This document shows, piece after piece, positions 46,601 through 55,677 of a stretch of DNA of 64,000 nucleotides. Under the pieces are notes generated by a model. The model had not been told where the DNA came from, searched no databases, and saw nothing but the letters and a program-made list of their open reading frames with translations. The first letter of the stretch is position 1; every line of letters begins with the position of its first letter. The position numbers and the translations under genes are program-made. The DNA is taken from positions 4,106,617 through 4,170,616 of the forward strand of contig NC_026744.1 in assembly GCF_000210295.1 (NCBI RefSeq), read 5' to 3'. The stretch comes from Trypanosoma brucei gambiense DAL972 (taxonomy: Eukaryota > Euglenozoa > Kinetoplastea > Trypanosomatida > Trypanosomatidae).

Positions 46601-48763
46601 CTTGCCTTGTACTTCATCGGAGCCTTTTGTGCGGATGAAGTTCCGGATTTTATCGAGCACGTTGTCCACTTGCAGCAAATCACGTACAAATCTGTAGTTG
46701 GACCCCCCGACCCCAGCTTCCTGCGCCACGGACAGCAAGTGCTCATTCAGGTAATATGGGCTGATACATGTCCCAGCAACCCCCACGTGGGCTATCGTGT
46801 CCACAGTCATGAAACTGCTACCGGCGGAGGTCCCAAGGGGTCCGCACATACATAATAACTTCCAGAAGTTACTGCTCTTACGCACTGTTTTTGGATCCAT
46901 CCGAGCAAACTGAAGAAGGACGTGAAAAGCGATGGCACTAAGTCGTACATCAATCCAGAATGGAACCTTCTCCTGTGCTGCATCCCTAAGCACAAGCATG
47001 AATTCCGTCAACACCACATCGTCGGTAATCATCTCTACCGTTGCACATCTGCTCACGTCATCAATTTCCACCGCGAGCGTGGTGACTACCCCGTGAAGGA
47101 TCCGAAGGATCATTGTTGCTCCATGTACGCTGGGCTTTTCCACCACACAATGCAGCATACGTCGCATGGCCTCCTTGCGCTCAACCGCACCCTGCACGAC
47201 GTCACAAAAGAGGAGTGCATAAAACTGCTCAAGCTGATCCACCAAAGGTCCAGCTGTTCCCACGAGCGGCGACACCTCCCTCCCCTCGAAGCCCTTAGGG
47301 CCAAAGAAAGATGTAAGGTGGGAGGCACGGTCAACCTCCGCGCACAGTCTCGTGTCAAGGGAAACTTCCAACACGCTGGTGAATAAAAATTTTCTGGGGA
47401 ACAACTTTAGCAGTGGGGCGGATAGAGACCACAGGCGCATGAGCCCGATTTTGCGGAATGCCACATTTGGGTGAACCAACATTTTTAAAAAGAGTAGGGT
47501 CACCCACAGGGGGTGAATACCTCCCTTGAGCTGCAGGAGTAATGTCTCATCCCCAGTTTCGCCAAAATCCGCCCACACGCTAGCGTCAGCTGTCACCTTT
47601 TCCACCAAAGAATCCAGTTTGGGAAGTATCGGTTGAATAATGTGCATTCCATAATCATTAGTTACCTCCAGAATAAGAAACAACATTTCCCACAGGTTGT
47701 TACTCACCGTTGGCACCCACACAAAGAGTGGATGGTATATTCTGCTGGCATCCCACTTCTCGCGCAACTCCTGGTCACGGGTCACTGCCACTATACGCTT
47801 GAGAAGATACTCAGCTCGCGACTGCATGTTCACGCGGTTCTCCACACTGCCACTGCCCGTACAGGCTCCATAAAATGCAGCGTGAATCGTGTCCCACAGA
47901 TTTGTTGAGCATCGGTAGTCCCGCTGCCTGTCACCATCCACGCATGAAAACAAGCATTCAAACAATGCTGCAATTAGCACAACAGTGTCTATCTGACTGC
48001 CCGCATTACACGTTAGCAGTGAACAAATACGGGAATGACCATATTCCAAGAGAGCCTTGTCACCTAACGACAGCAGCGGAATCAGCACGCGGCGACAAAG
48101 GTACGAGCCCTGTGCGGATTCTTCACGCATATAAGGGATCGCATTAAGCGCGTAATCGATCACCATGCTTCTGATCGTGATACCACGCTCCTCTTCGCTA
48201 CGAATCTTTGCTTCATCGGCCTCGTCATCGTTCATCCCCCTCGGGCCCCGCTTGCATCTCTCGTTCAGAGTGACCAGTGCAGTGGCAAACTGGGCCAATA
48301 GTTCGATAGCGCACTCCTTAGGTACCGTCAAATTGGTGTCAACCCCGCGAAGTGAATCCCCTGCCGCCACCAGTATTGCAATACTGCAACCCGAGAGGGT
48401 CACTTGTACAATGGAATAAAAAACGGCAGCAAGCACAGACTTTGGGTATGGTGGATGTGCCGTTAGGATGGACACCATCTCCACTTCCCACTTTGTAGTT
48501 TCTTCCGTACCACATCCACCGCCGCCAGAGGCGTCACAAAGGATCAGTGCACCACTGCAATATATATGCGCATCTGTACACATCTCCTTCTCGCTTTCGA
48601 GTAGTGCCAAAATCCGCAAAAACTGAAGCCGCCGCTCCCGGCCGCACATCGCCATCGCCAACTCCTTTGCTACGCCGAAGGCTTTGGAAGGATGAGGCTC
48701 ATCTTCTCCCTTACAAAAGCAACGAACCAACGCAACGACAACATCCTCCACCTTCGCTTCCAT
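43613..48763 (-). CDS. Trm3/TARBP1-type tRNA guanosine 2'-O-methyltransferase (SPOUT)
   Basis: 1716 residues from ATG at 48763 (MEAKVEDV). The frame is open 52 codons further, but that stretch is Leu/Phe/Cys-rich low complexity and a likely splice acceptor (AG at 48778-48779) lies inside it. Residues ~1-1540 are a long helical-repeat region. The C-terminal ~160 residues form a SpoU/TrmH domain: motif 1 NPVNVAGLFR with Arg1577, motif 2 VLGAEGHGIP (about 1659-1668), motif 3 GLIRSLNVHVTGS (about 1685-1697). The last matches the IRSLNVHVSG of TARBP1. Family members methylate the ribose of G18 in tRNA; the substrate is inferred. The length matches yeast Trm3 (~1430) and human TARBP1 (~1620), slightly longer. 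Confidence 0.92.
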   Translation of the reverse strand: MEAKVEDVVVALVRCFCKGEDEPHPSKAFGVAKELAMAMCGRERRLQFLRILALLESEKEMCTDAHIYCSGALILCDASGGGGCGTEETTKWEVEMVSILTAHPPYPKSVLAAVFYSIVQVTLSGCSIAILVAAGDSLRGVDTNLTVPKECAIELLAQFATALVTLNERCKRGPRGMNDDEADEAKIRSEEERGITIRSMVIDYALNAIPYMREESAQGSYLCRRVLIPLLSLGDKALLEYGHSRICSLLTCNAGSQIDTVVLIAALFECLFSCVDGDRQRDYRCSTNLWDTIHAAFYGACTGSGSVENRVNMQSRAEYLLKRIVAVTRDQELREKWDASRIYHPLFVWVPTVSNNLWEMLFLILEVTNDYGMHIIQPILPKLDSLVEKVTADASVWADFGETGDETLLLQLKGGIHPLWVTLLFLKMLVHPNVAFRKIGLMRLWSLSAPLLKLFPRKFLFTSVLEVSLDTRLCAEVDRASHLTSFFGPKGFEGREVSPLVGTAGPLVDQLEQFYALLFCDVVQGAVERKEAMRRMLHCVVEKPSVHGATMILRILHGVVTTLAVEIDDVSRCATVEMITDDVVLTEFMLVLRDAAQEKVPFWIDVRLSAIAFHVLLQFARMDPKTVRKSSNFWKLLCMCGPLGTSAGSSFMTVDTIAHVGVAGTCISPYYLNEHLLSVAQEAGVGGSNYRFVRDLLQVDNVLDKIRNFIRTKGSDEVQGKQLMFLLGALDSMGGEDRQVLADVARELAEMVLSFGRRPYSEAEDIFVALVAFVEFHHSVGSQPCTRYFPLSVILDVEDAVSGLAISSLRQAFHSIKEVTTLGDLSAEAWALQSTSRWDAVVAAVVTISQIAVSYDHSSASVVLRSGKRISDFVELLSVVAEGFPAIVPEDESRRVAQHFAHIVLARNASRALKGMLCGLVGTGDNISINDKRRDEDKTFLRCLSNNDRARCIRTLMRCPALRLSACDIPCSLTDLSWSNVLAQYYGCVYDVIFLLCSCMDQSAVPELVHELEEYGLDQVERCWESNLTSIYGILSWVASAPASPKGDGSVNIDRRSIINAMFGHLGVAGGRDHCRMTVLAFDALRCGVECEEELVKTHIYRTLLDEAQSERAGYIAAVTLSTEVLRDPESNWLRLKELLLHVAVLHNPSREEEGAEVLVAALEPLMLKAWPESLRVQYPPTVRLSYVGRAMAISAILCCCFKKEEWAADVTLQLLEWNNSNPAVNHEPCMPNSKAHRSRMRLWQLLCALVPMVRSPTVQRDLLHVVVMKCLTLTNMGSVRRLMELFALQLLQRQPQLYWIIDNAMANYQLRPQVIGSYVFISAHVILRELRGEVEPVDGLMDTLLHRLFQQSTSHQHMLRLVCHIGLNFIREASVARGIVFSANEESIFDYVANAPEHVKFRVQHAEQLFFDVREACTPRQLFCIQRREGNNILLVSIPAVAFERMRFIDREVACLTGVLTPVDQIRVQVLMQHFEASRVLEPLKEFPYIPHTKSTALFCVDYTREAVAVLTADTHISEGMSSVTGYENVQRKATPWWSSQLYDELHPRALKTERQPVIVIASLLQNPVNVAGLFRCGEVFAVEKVVVSDAAVLEHPHFVAAARSSDLWLPWSAVQVKALSGYLSSLRQDGYTLVGIEQTAGSVPMSSYQFPKRAVIVLGAEGHGIPAQLLTVLDVCVEIPQYGLIRSLNVHVTGSIVMYEYTRQHRMGGAPESS

Positions 48764-49119
48764 TCGGAGATGGGAACCTAGTAACACACCACGGATACCC
48801 AAAAGTACGAAAGAAAAAAGAAGAGGATACAATAAATGAAACAGCAAAAACAAGCAACAACAACAACACTCTTTCTTTAGATAGAAAACCAACAACAGGA
48901 CCCGCAACAGTATCGTCAAAATCTTGTTTGCCTGCAGCCAAAAGGAGGGGAAAAAACGTTACTGCGAGTAAGAATTGAACTGACGAGACAGAAAATAGAG
49001 AGAGCGACACAAAGTTCACGTTATAAGTAACAGCAGGGGTTACGAAAACATGAACAATATCACAAAAGAAATTAAACTAGAAAAAAGAAGCACATTCAAC
49101 GTATTTTGGAAGAGCGTTC
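48764..49119 (-). other. Intergenic region and Trm3-like splice region
   Basis: Holds the 5' flank of the methyltransferase gene before the repeated block starts at 49120. CAA-triplet repeats (about 48857-48868) are present. No gene. Confidence 0.5.
48778..48827 (-). promoter_or_regulatory. Candidate trans-splice acceptor of the Trm3-like gene
   Basis: In the sense direction a pyrimidine tract (plus-strand purines 48808-48827) is followed by the first good AG at 48779-48778, 14 bases before the ATG at 48763. A spliced leader joined here would exclude the 52-codon upstream extension, which decides the start. Confidence 0.5.
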
Positions 49120-50236
49120 ATTAACCGGTATCACCGACGGCAGTAGTAATAATTACACAACACGTATATATATATATATATATATGAAGTACAAAGGGTA
49201 TCAAGAGAAGCACAGCAACAGCTACATGAAAGCGGAGACACACAGCATAACCACTTCACTCTCTTCGGTCAGCAAACCAACAAAAACCATAACATGGGTA
49301 AGTCTTGGATTAGAAACCGAATTAATCCGGATACGAAAAAAGGGGTCCAAAAAGATAGAAGAGTGTGGCGATGTAGAGAAAAAGACAAAGTGAGTTGTGT
49401 GACTCACATGACAATAGGGAAAGCGGAAAACAGATCCGTATCCCCTCACCCAACTAATACAGCAGCTTCCCACTACTCAAATTAATGAAGGCGCTGACGC
49501 AATAAGGATGTGGATCTGAATTATACCTCAGTGGGTGGATGCAGCAACAAGTTGCTATGATGTCATGGCAAGAAAGTGCCTAACTACGGGGAGGTACACA
49601 AACAAAGTAAACACGGCAGCGCACATGGAGGCATTCCAAACAGTAATCCAAAACACAACATATATAGATCTTGTGGGAGGGGAATGTGCTATATATATAT
49701 ATACGTAACCACTAATATCAAATCGAGAAGAATTAGGAAAGAGGGAAACGTGAGCAACAAATAAACCATCTGTCAGAAAATGTAACGCATCAGTGTACAC
49801 AAACACACACAACTCTGGGGTAGTAATGTGCCACACTCCAGAAAACAAGAATCAAACTGAAGCATTTGATCATCAGTTTCACCACACACGAAGGTAAGGG
49901 GATATATGAAACCAGATTCGCAGGGCTCCTCACAAGTACCACACTTCATCGCGCTGCCCAGTCAGACCACCAAACACCACGTGCGATGTGTGCAGACAAA
50001 AGGGAAGTTTGTGTTGGATGCAGGAAAAGGTATAGTGGCAAAGGGATTTAAAGGACAAAAAGAAGGGATAAAATAGAAAACACTATACAACACGTAATGC
50101 AACGTCTCAACCATAGGGATTAAACACCTAAAGGCTTACCCACCCACAACCCCAACCGCAGAAAATCCAATAATAATGGTGAGGAGGAGGGAAACAGCCT
50201 CTCTAAACAGCGTACCATAGAGACATTTGCGAAAAG
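49120..50236. repeat. Segmental duplication, distal 3' block, copy 1
   Basis: 1117 bases matching 55678-56793 with only a handful of differences seen by eye, one being the length of a TA run (49165-49185). It contains no convincing gene. It lies downstream, in transcription, of transporter copy 1 and probably includes its distal 3' UTR and the spacer to the Trm3-like gene. Confidence 0.93.
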
Positions 50237-50486
50237 GAAAGGGGTATTTTATTTTTGCACAAGGAAAAAAAAGAGCGAGGGAATTAACAAAAATTAAAAA
50301 AAGGAAAAAAATAGATAGAAAATAACACAAAACAGTCTGTATCATAAGGGAAAATGTTAAAAAACAATCGTTCGCTTACAAAGAACCGTAAAATGACAAC
50401 AAGAAATGCTGAATTGCCCTTCCATACATTTATATATCTATGGAATTCTACGGCAAGCATCTTTAGACACTCATGAAAAGTGTTAT
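50237..50486. other. Copy-specific insert in transporter 3' flank, copy 1
   Basis: 250 bases, A-rich, with no resemblance by eye to the 317 bases in the same position of copy 2. It is flanked on both sides by repeated blocks. Confidence 0.8.
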
Positions 50487-50783
50487 AGACATGGCTATGC
50501 AGCGTCCGCGGGGGAGAACGGCATCCAACAAACCATATAATGCAGTTTTCTTACTTCATCCACTAATATTACCAAGTTGCATCATTGATTCATAGGCCTC
50601 CCATCATCAGTGGCATTATGTGAGACACGCATTTTCAACCCCATATCGCTGTCGCACATGCCTAAATTCACACAAGAAAGGGGATGAACGAGAAAAATAA
50701 AAGAAAACAAGAGGGAAAACAAAGAAGGAAAAGAAAAGAAAAGAGGGTATACTTCAAGTAGGTCACGGGTTCTGACACATCCG

Positions 50784-52172
50784 TTACTTCTTAACCTCGT
50801 CGTAAATGGTTAATGCCGTACCAAACACAACAGCGAACACGCCGACAATGAGCAACTGGTATGTGACAGCGTAGTTGAACCACCCAACCTCTTTCAGAGA
50901 GAAGTTCCCCGCATACATGTAATACAGTGCTGGTAGAATAAACGCAAGGAAGCCACCACAGAAACTTCCAAGAAAGTTGAAGACAACTTCAATACTGGGT
51001 AGCACAAGTCCCAGTACGAGAGCGAGGGTAGCCAAGACACCACTCACTACGAGGTTCTTCCAGCTGTCAACATCAGACGTCTTCCCCCATCCCAATACAT
51101 AATAAATCGCATCACGAGATGGCTGGATGCAAATAGCGAATCCTACGCATATCTTGATAGCGATGCCAACATACCCGATGGCCATCATCACATCATCTTG
51201 TGGTTTGTACAATTTGAGTACGGAGCCTTCTAGATCACTCCCGAAATCAAGATAACCGAAGATACCAGACAAGAAATACAGGAGACCAACCATCGACATC
51301 GCCACACTACTGTCGCGCGTCATTCGCCGTGGGGTGGGTCCCTTCATCTCTTCATACACCTCAAAACAATTCACCTGACATATGAAGGCAAATACAAACA
51401 GTGTGAAGCCATTCAGAATCCCCCACCCATCACCGACGAGTCGAATGTCCGATCCTATCCCGTCTTTCAAGCCATTCATCGCAGCGTGTACAATCATGCA
51501 TATCACAAAGAAAACAATGAAGAAAACACCCACAGCAGAAGCATATCGAAGTGAGTTAATCTCCTTGGGAAGCGAGAGTGGTAACATGGCAACCAACCAA
51601 ACTACACCAACAATAACGTTCTTTCCCATCGATGTCCTCAGAAATCCAGTTGTTGAAGGCTGATTCAAAAGTGGAGAGAGTAAGTCACCCACTGATATCA
51701 CGTACCCAACGCAGGTTCCAAAGCAGAAAACAAACATCAAGAAAGCCGTAAAGTAGTCTGCGCCGCGGCCAAGCAACCCACACGCCATCTCCTCATACGA
51801 ACGGAATCCAGTTTTGTCCCTAGTGATCACGAGTATGCGGATAGAGTACACTGTGGTGAAGCAGATGTACACCAACATTAACGTGGCAATTATTATGCCA
51901 GAGTTGAGGAAACCAGAAGGCAGCATCACAATTCCAGCACCAAGGGTAGCACTCTCCAGGTTAAACACATTTGACGCCATTCCACCATATGGAACAATTC
52001 CCTTGATGGGGTCAAATACCGTGTTCAGGCAGCCCCTGTGCTCCCCGTCAGCAGCTGCTGTAGATTTATCGCTGTCTGGAGGTAATTCCAACACATTACC
52101 CTGAGACAAGCTGGGTATTGAGGTTGGGTGTTCGTCCTCGTTTATTATTGGCTCTGTTGCCCTGGGTGACAT
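50784..52172 (-). CDS. Amino acid transporter, AAAP/AATP family, copy 1
   Basis: 462 residues, about eleven transmembrane helices. The first (about 70-95) carries NLESATLGAGIVMLPSGF, the conserved opening of the amino acid/auxin permease family as found in trypanosomatid AATPs. The N-terminal ~65 residues are cytosolic, acidic and polar. The family moves amino acids across plasma or organelle membranes by ion or proton coupling; the substrate cannot be read from sequence, although trypanosome members differ in specificity (for example Arg, Lys, neutral residues). It differs from copy 2 at four positions: I59, Y62, S312 and V343 here. A clear splice acceptor lies at 52196-52197. The differing 3' flank could give the copies different mRNA stability. 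Confidence 0.93.
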   Translation of the reverse strand: MSPRATEPIINEDEHPTSIPSLSQGNVLELPPDSDKSTAAADGEHRGCLNTVFDPIKGIVPYGGMASNVFNLESATLGAGIVMLPSGFLNSGIIIATLMLVYICFTTVYSIRILVITRDKTGFRSYEEMACGLLGRGADYFTAFLMFVFCFGTCVGYVISVGDLLSPLLNQPSTTGFLRTSMGKNVIVGVVWLVAMLPLSLPKEINSLRYASAVGVFFIVFFVICMIVHAAMNGLKDGIGSDIRLVGDGWGILNGFTLFVFAFICQVNCFEVYEEMKGPTPRRMTRDSSVAMSMVGLLYFLSGIFGYLDFGSDLEGSVLKLYKPQDDVMMAIGYVGIAIKICVGFAICIQPSRDAIYYVLGWGKTSDVDSWKNLVVSGVLATLALVLGLVLPSIEVVFNFLGSFCGGFLAFILPALYYMYAGNFSLKEVGWFNYAVTYQLLIVGVFAVVFGTALTIYDEVKK

Positions 52173-52195
52173 CTGCAGTTAACGTGAGTACTTAA

Positions 52196-52257
52196 CTTTA
52201 CAATATGCGCAGTAAGTGAGGAAAAGTAAGAAAATAAGAAAAAAAAGAAAAGGAGTC
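52196..52257 (-). promoter_or_regulatory. Polypyrimidine tract and trans-splice acceptor of transporter copy 1
   Basis: In the sense direction a ~45-base pyrimidine tract (plus-strand purines 52211-52257) is followed by its first AG at 52197-52196, giving a 5' UTR of about 23 bases before the ATG at 52172. The same sequence is repeated for copy 2. Confidence 0.6.
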
Positions 52258-52415
52258 AAACGCCCTGGCGTAACACAACAGTATATGACACAAACAATCA
52301 GGGAGACGTAACCACAACATAAACACACAACACACAGATGCGAAAATGAGAGTAAGGACATAGAACTCAAACAGGAGCATTATCCACGCATCTTCACGCA
52401 ACGCTTCCCACAACC

Positions 52416-54680
52416 TCAGTTATTGTCATCAAGTATATCCTTCGCAAGCCGCCACCCCCACGGGTTCTCTGCACACGGGTATGGTGGGGCGAGGAGGAGA
52501 CCCTGCCGCTTCCGTTCCGCATCCTCCGCAACGTGACGAAGTGCCTGTTGTACCGCAGACACTCCCGTACCCCAAAATAGCAGTGGTTTGTTAGGTACAC
52601 TCCATGCTTGACCTAGAAGTTCCGGTTGAAACGTGCGTCGCCGGCGCTCGAACGGGTTAGCAGCTTTCCGCTCATCATCTTCCCGCAATTCACGCCATGC
52701 TTGCACATCTGCCGCAGACACGTACGACATGTTTTCTGGTATTGGTAACAGCGGTGGTCGTTCCGCCTCTTCCATGTTTTGGAGCCACTCCATTTCCGTT
52801 TTCACATCGTTCTCAATTATACCCAGGATACGCATTGTCATCTTTTCCTTGCGTTGTTGGTGAAGGGCACGTAACTCCTCCGCAATACTTCGTTCGCCAC
52901 CTTTGAGGCTCCTTATGATTCGATTAAGCATACGTGCTTTCGTTGCCGCCGCGCTCTGCACGCGGCGGTCCCGGATAACCCTAAGAGTTATTTCACGGAT
53001 CTTTTCAAAGAGGGATGATGCCTCCGCATCGTCGTACACGTTAAACATTCCTGGTCCAACCTCACAATGATCCCCCTCGGTTTTGGCGGACTGGATGGCT
53101 GATCCCTCCCCCTCAGGAGGTGACGTCATGTTGCATTGGGCTGTTTTCTTTTCCATTATCTTTTCGTACAACTCCCGACATTGTGCTGCCTCCGGCATAT
53201 TTTCCACGCCGTCGAATAGCTTGGCATTTTCCCTGACGCACCTAATCTGCCGCTCCATCTGCATATGTGCAAGATACCGGAGGCGCTTTTCGTGCAACGA
53301 TTCCAGACGTTTATCTTTGGGATCCATAAACATCTTCTCAACTAGGTTGACCACCTTTTGCGTTTTTATGCGGGCGACCTCGGCTTCGGCTTCGCAAGCA
53401 AATGCATGACCTGTACCCGCAGTTTCTTTAATGTGCTTTACCGTCGATTCATCCCGTTGTTGGATTTGGAGTAGCTTTTGGTACTCTGGCGTGCTTTGCA
53501 GTGGGAGGAGCAATGCCCTTTCGTACCAGCGCTTGGCCCAATCCACGGGGTGTGCTCCCTCTTTAGATGAATAGTACTGGACAACGTCTAATGTGCTTAG
53601 CGTGGCGGCATCCATAGAGTATAGTTTGCGCAGACTTTCAATATACGCACTAAGATTCTCATCCTTTCCCGTGTGTTTGAAGCCACTGCCGAGTGTCAGC
53701 CGTGCAAAAACTTCGCAAAACTGTAGGAACTCCTCCTGGGCTTGCATCTCCGTCAGAACAGTTTCAGCGACGGCGATATCGAGGCCCACAGCGCGGTTAA
53801 TAACGCGCTTAAGTCTCTCCATGCGCGACATCTTTCTGCTCCCACCCTTACGCCCCTTCACACCGCCCCTTTGCTGCGCCATCCTTCGAAGTCTTTCGAT
53901 TTCTGCCAACTGATGATGCCGTTCCTCCAGTTTAACTTGCCGTAACCGCATCTCGGCATACTTGAACATATTGGCAAGGTGCTTCTGCGTTTCCAAATTG
54001 AGTTCCGCGGTGAGATTCGCCAGCATCCGTCTCTCAGCCTCCGTGCTGACACCTTCACGCTTTTTGTGAACGTAATCTGCAAACACTTGTTTCACGTGTG
54101 TCATCGCATTTTCCAGCCGGTGAACGTTTTCGGGATCGAAAAGGGAGGCATCAGCAGCATCGTATACGGCTTGCGACACACCGAGGGAGTACTGTGGATT
54201 CTTGAGGTGCACCGGCAAACCCAGTTTGACACGCTCGTACTCGTCTCGCACCGTTTTCCGTGGATCTAACTCAAAAACGTCAGCCATTGTGGTTTCGAAA
54301 TACCTTCGGCGCTGCTGCTCTGTTGTTTCTGTGGGATGCTCCTGAAGCACTTTGTGCATGTACTTCGCAAAGGCATGCTTTTCGTCAACTGGCACACCTT
54401 CCCATTCGGCGTCCGTCATGTGCTTTGCGCGCTCCGCCACCTCGCAACCAACACGACGCGTTGCCTCCTTTGAACGCTCCCCCTTGCTCCGTGGTGCTCT
54501 CGCTGAAGGTGAGCCGCCAAGCTCGGCATACAGCGCCTGTCGCTCGAAGTTTTCGCCCTGAGCCTTCTGAGCGGCCACCATTCGACGAACTTTCGCACGT
54601 TGACTACGGGGATTTAGCAGCGAACTTCCAGGGGCTGGAACAAAGGCAGAGCGTCGGAAAAAAGGTATTGTGTGCCGCAT
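52416..54680 (-). CDS. Hypothetical protein, probably mitochondrial
   Basis: 754 residues. The N terminus MRHTIPFFRRSAFVPAPGSS is basic and hydrophobic without acidic residues, a likely presequence. The body is very rich in Arg, Glu, Gln, Ala and Lys helices (for example RHHQLAEIERLRRMAQQ and RMERLKRVINRAVG), with a Gly/Lys-rich stretch GVKGRKGGSRK (about 273-283). This composition is typical of kinetoplastid mitochondrial ribosomal proteins or small-subunit assembly factors, which is an inference from character only. The last 70 residues (from about FQPELLGQAW) are duplicated as a fragment at 59040-59252. The fragment is nearly identical, so it is a recent copy. The start is the first in-frame ATG. 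Confidence 0.8.
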   Translation of the reverse strand: MRHTIPFFRRSAFVPAPGSSLLNPRSQRAKVRRMVAAQKAQGENFERQALYAELGGSPSARAPRSKGERSKEATRRVGCEVAERAKHMTDAEWEGVPVDEKHAFAKYMHKVLQEHPTETTEQQRRRYFETTMADVFELDPRKTVRDEYERVKLGLPVHLKNPQYSLGVSQAVYDAADASLFDPENVHRLENAMTHVKQVFADYVHKKREGVSTEAERRMLANLTAELNLETQKHLANMFKYAEMRLRQVKLEERHHQLAEIERLRRMAQQRGGVKGRKGGSRKMSRMERLKRVINRAVGLDIAVAETVLTEMQAQEEFLQFCEVFARLTLGSGFKHTGKDENLSAYIESLRKLYSMDAATLSTLDVVQYYSSKEGAHPVDWAKRWYERALLLPLQSTPEYQKLLQIQQRDESTVKHIKETAGTGHAFACEAEAEVARIKTQKVVNLVEKMFMDPKDKRLESLHEKRLRYLAHMQMERQIRCVRENAKLFDGVENMPEAAQCRELYEKIMEKKTAQCNMTSPPEGEGSAIQSAKTEGDHCEVGPGMFNVYDDAEASSLFEKIREITLRVIRDRRVQSAAATKARMLNRIIRSLKGGERSIAEELRALHQQRKEKMTMRILGIIENDVKTEMEWLQNMEEAERPPLLPIPENMSYVSAADVQAWRELREDDERKAANPFERRRRTFQPELLGQAWSVPNKPLLFWGTGVSAVQQALRHVAEDAERKRQGLLLAPPYPCAENPWGWRLAKDILDDNN

Positions 54681-55242
54681 ATTAGTAGAATTCTAAAAAA
54701 AAAAAAACGTACGCCTTTCGAATCGTTAAATATTGGGCTCCTCCACGTAGGGGTGAGCCTGAGAAAACAAGCAGATGGGTCCGATAAATACTCTTACAAT
54801 AGAGCTGTTACAAAGGTTTTATGTATTTTTCTCCCTTGAATGATCTTCTTCCCACCATTAAGTGATAAAAGAAAAGAAAGCAGGGGAGATGAGAGTCATA
54901 GTGAAGTTAAAGAAGTGCCATAAACCCCTATTAAAGGACGTCACTAAAAGGAACTGAATAGCAGGTACATCCTGATGCAAACAGGAAACACATCGCACTT
55001 GTTTACGATGTGGAAGCACAAAATAATGGGGGTGAAAATGTACGGGAAACCACATCTATACACAAAGAATTTGTTCCAGGCACCTGTACGAAATATTTTC
55101 ATAAACCCTGCGGCATTCCCAAAATGCAAGTAGTGCCTTAAGCCGAAAGCGGCATCCAAGGCGGCAAACCAAAACTGAAAAGGGGAAAAACAGCGCCTCA
55201 ACGAAGCAACCATCTATCCCCATGGGAACAAGCCAACAAACT
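54681..55242 (-). other. Intergenic region, not duplicated
   Basis: Unique sequence upstream of the 754-codon gene; an A12 run at about 54694-54706 lies just 5' of its ATG. Overlapping short frames at 54858-55346 look non-coding. Confidence 0.45.
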
Positions 55243-55560
55243 TTATCCAGGTGGTTCGGGGAGTTCTGTAGCTTCGTTACAAAGCACAACGTCTGCCGGT
55301 GGCACCAGGCGCCCCACAATAACTTCCAGTGCCTTTTCAAGAGCAATCAGGCCCTCGCCCTGCCCAGAAGTTGAACACCAACCTGCCACGTCCGGTAAAA
55401 TGTAAGGTATAGGAGCATCATCCGAATGTTCAAAATCATTAAAGGAGGCATCACCGAGACATACAAATAGCGGGTTATCATCCTTGCTAACAACTTTATC
55501 GTCCCCCTGCAAGGGACAATTTACAGAGCCGTTGGTATGCAGTGGCGAGGAGCAAAACAT
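55243..55560 (-). CDS. Possible small acidic protein or gene remnant
   Basis: 105 codons from ATG at 55560 to TAA. The product is acidic and balanced (for example SKDDNPLFVCLGDASFNDFEHSDDAPIPYILPD, then EGLIALEKALEVIVGRLVPP), unlike the Phe/Ser-rich noise frames around it. It sits in unique DNA between the 754-codon gene and duplicated block copy 2. It has no recognisable domain and could be either a real short gene or the remains of one broken by the duplication. Confidence 0.42.
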   Translation of the reverse strand: MFCSSPLHTNGSVNCPLQGDDKVVSKDDNPLFVCLGDASFNDFEHSDDAPIPYILPDVAGWCSTSGQGEGLIALEKALEVIVGRLVPPADVVLCNEATELPEPPG

Positions 55561-55677
55561 ATCAACAGCAAATCGCAGCTAAAACTCAAACAAAATAGAA
55601 CAAAAGCGCAAGAAGACGATAGGACACATATGCCAATACGTAAAATCAGTCACTCAATAAAAGAAACAGCCTAAAAT

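Larger units (their letters stand above)
50487..52628. repeat. Segmental duplication, transporter block, copy 1
   Basis: 2142 bases matching 57111-59252 without net gaps. It covers ~300 bases of 3' flank, the transporter gene, its 5' flank and the last 213 bases of the 754-codon gene. The right border lies inside that coding sequence. Confidence 0.95.

Noticed and set aside
48764..48919. 52-codon N-terminal extension of the Trm3-like protein, resembling a signal peptide
   Set aside because: It derives from pyrimidine-rich splice-region DNA, and a good splice acceptor lies downstream of its start.
49222..49848. Frames of 83 and 97 codons conserved between both duplicated blocks
   Set aside because: Their conservation only reflects recent DNA duplication; composition is not protein-like.
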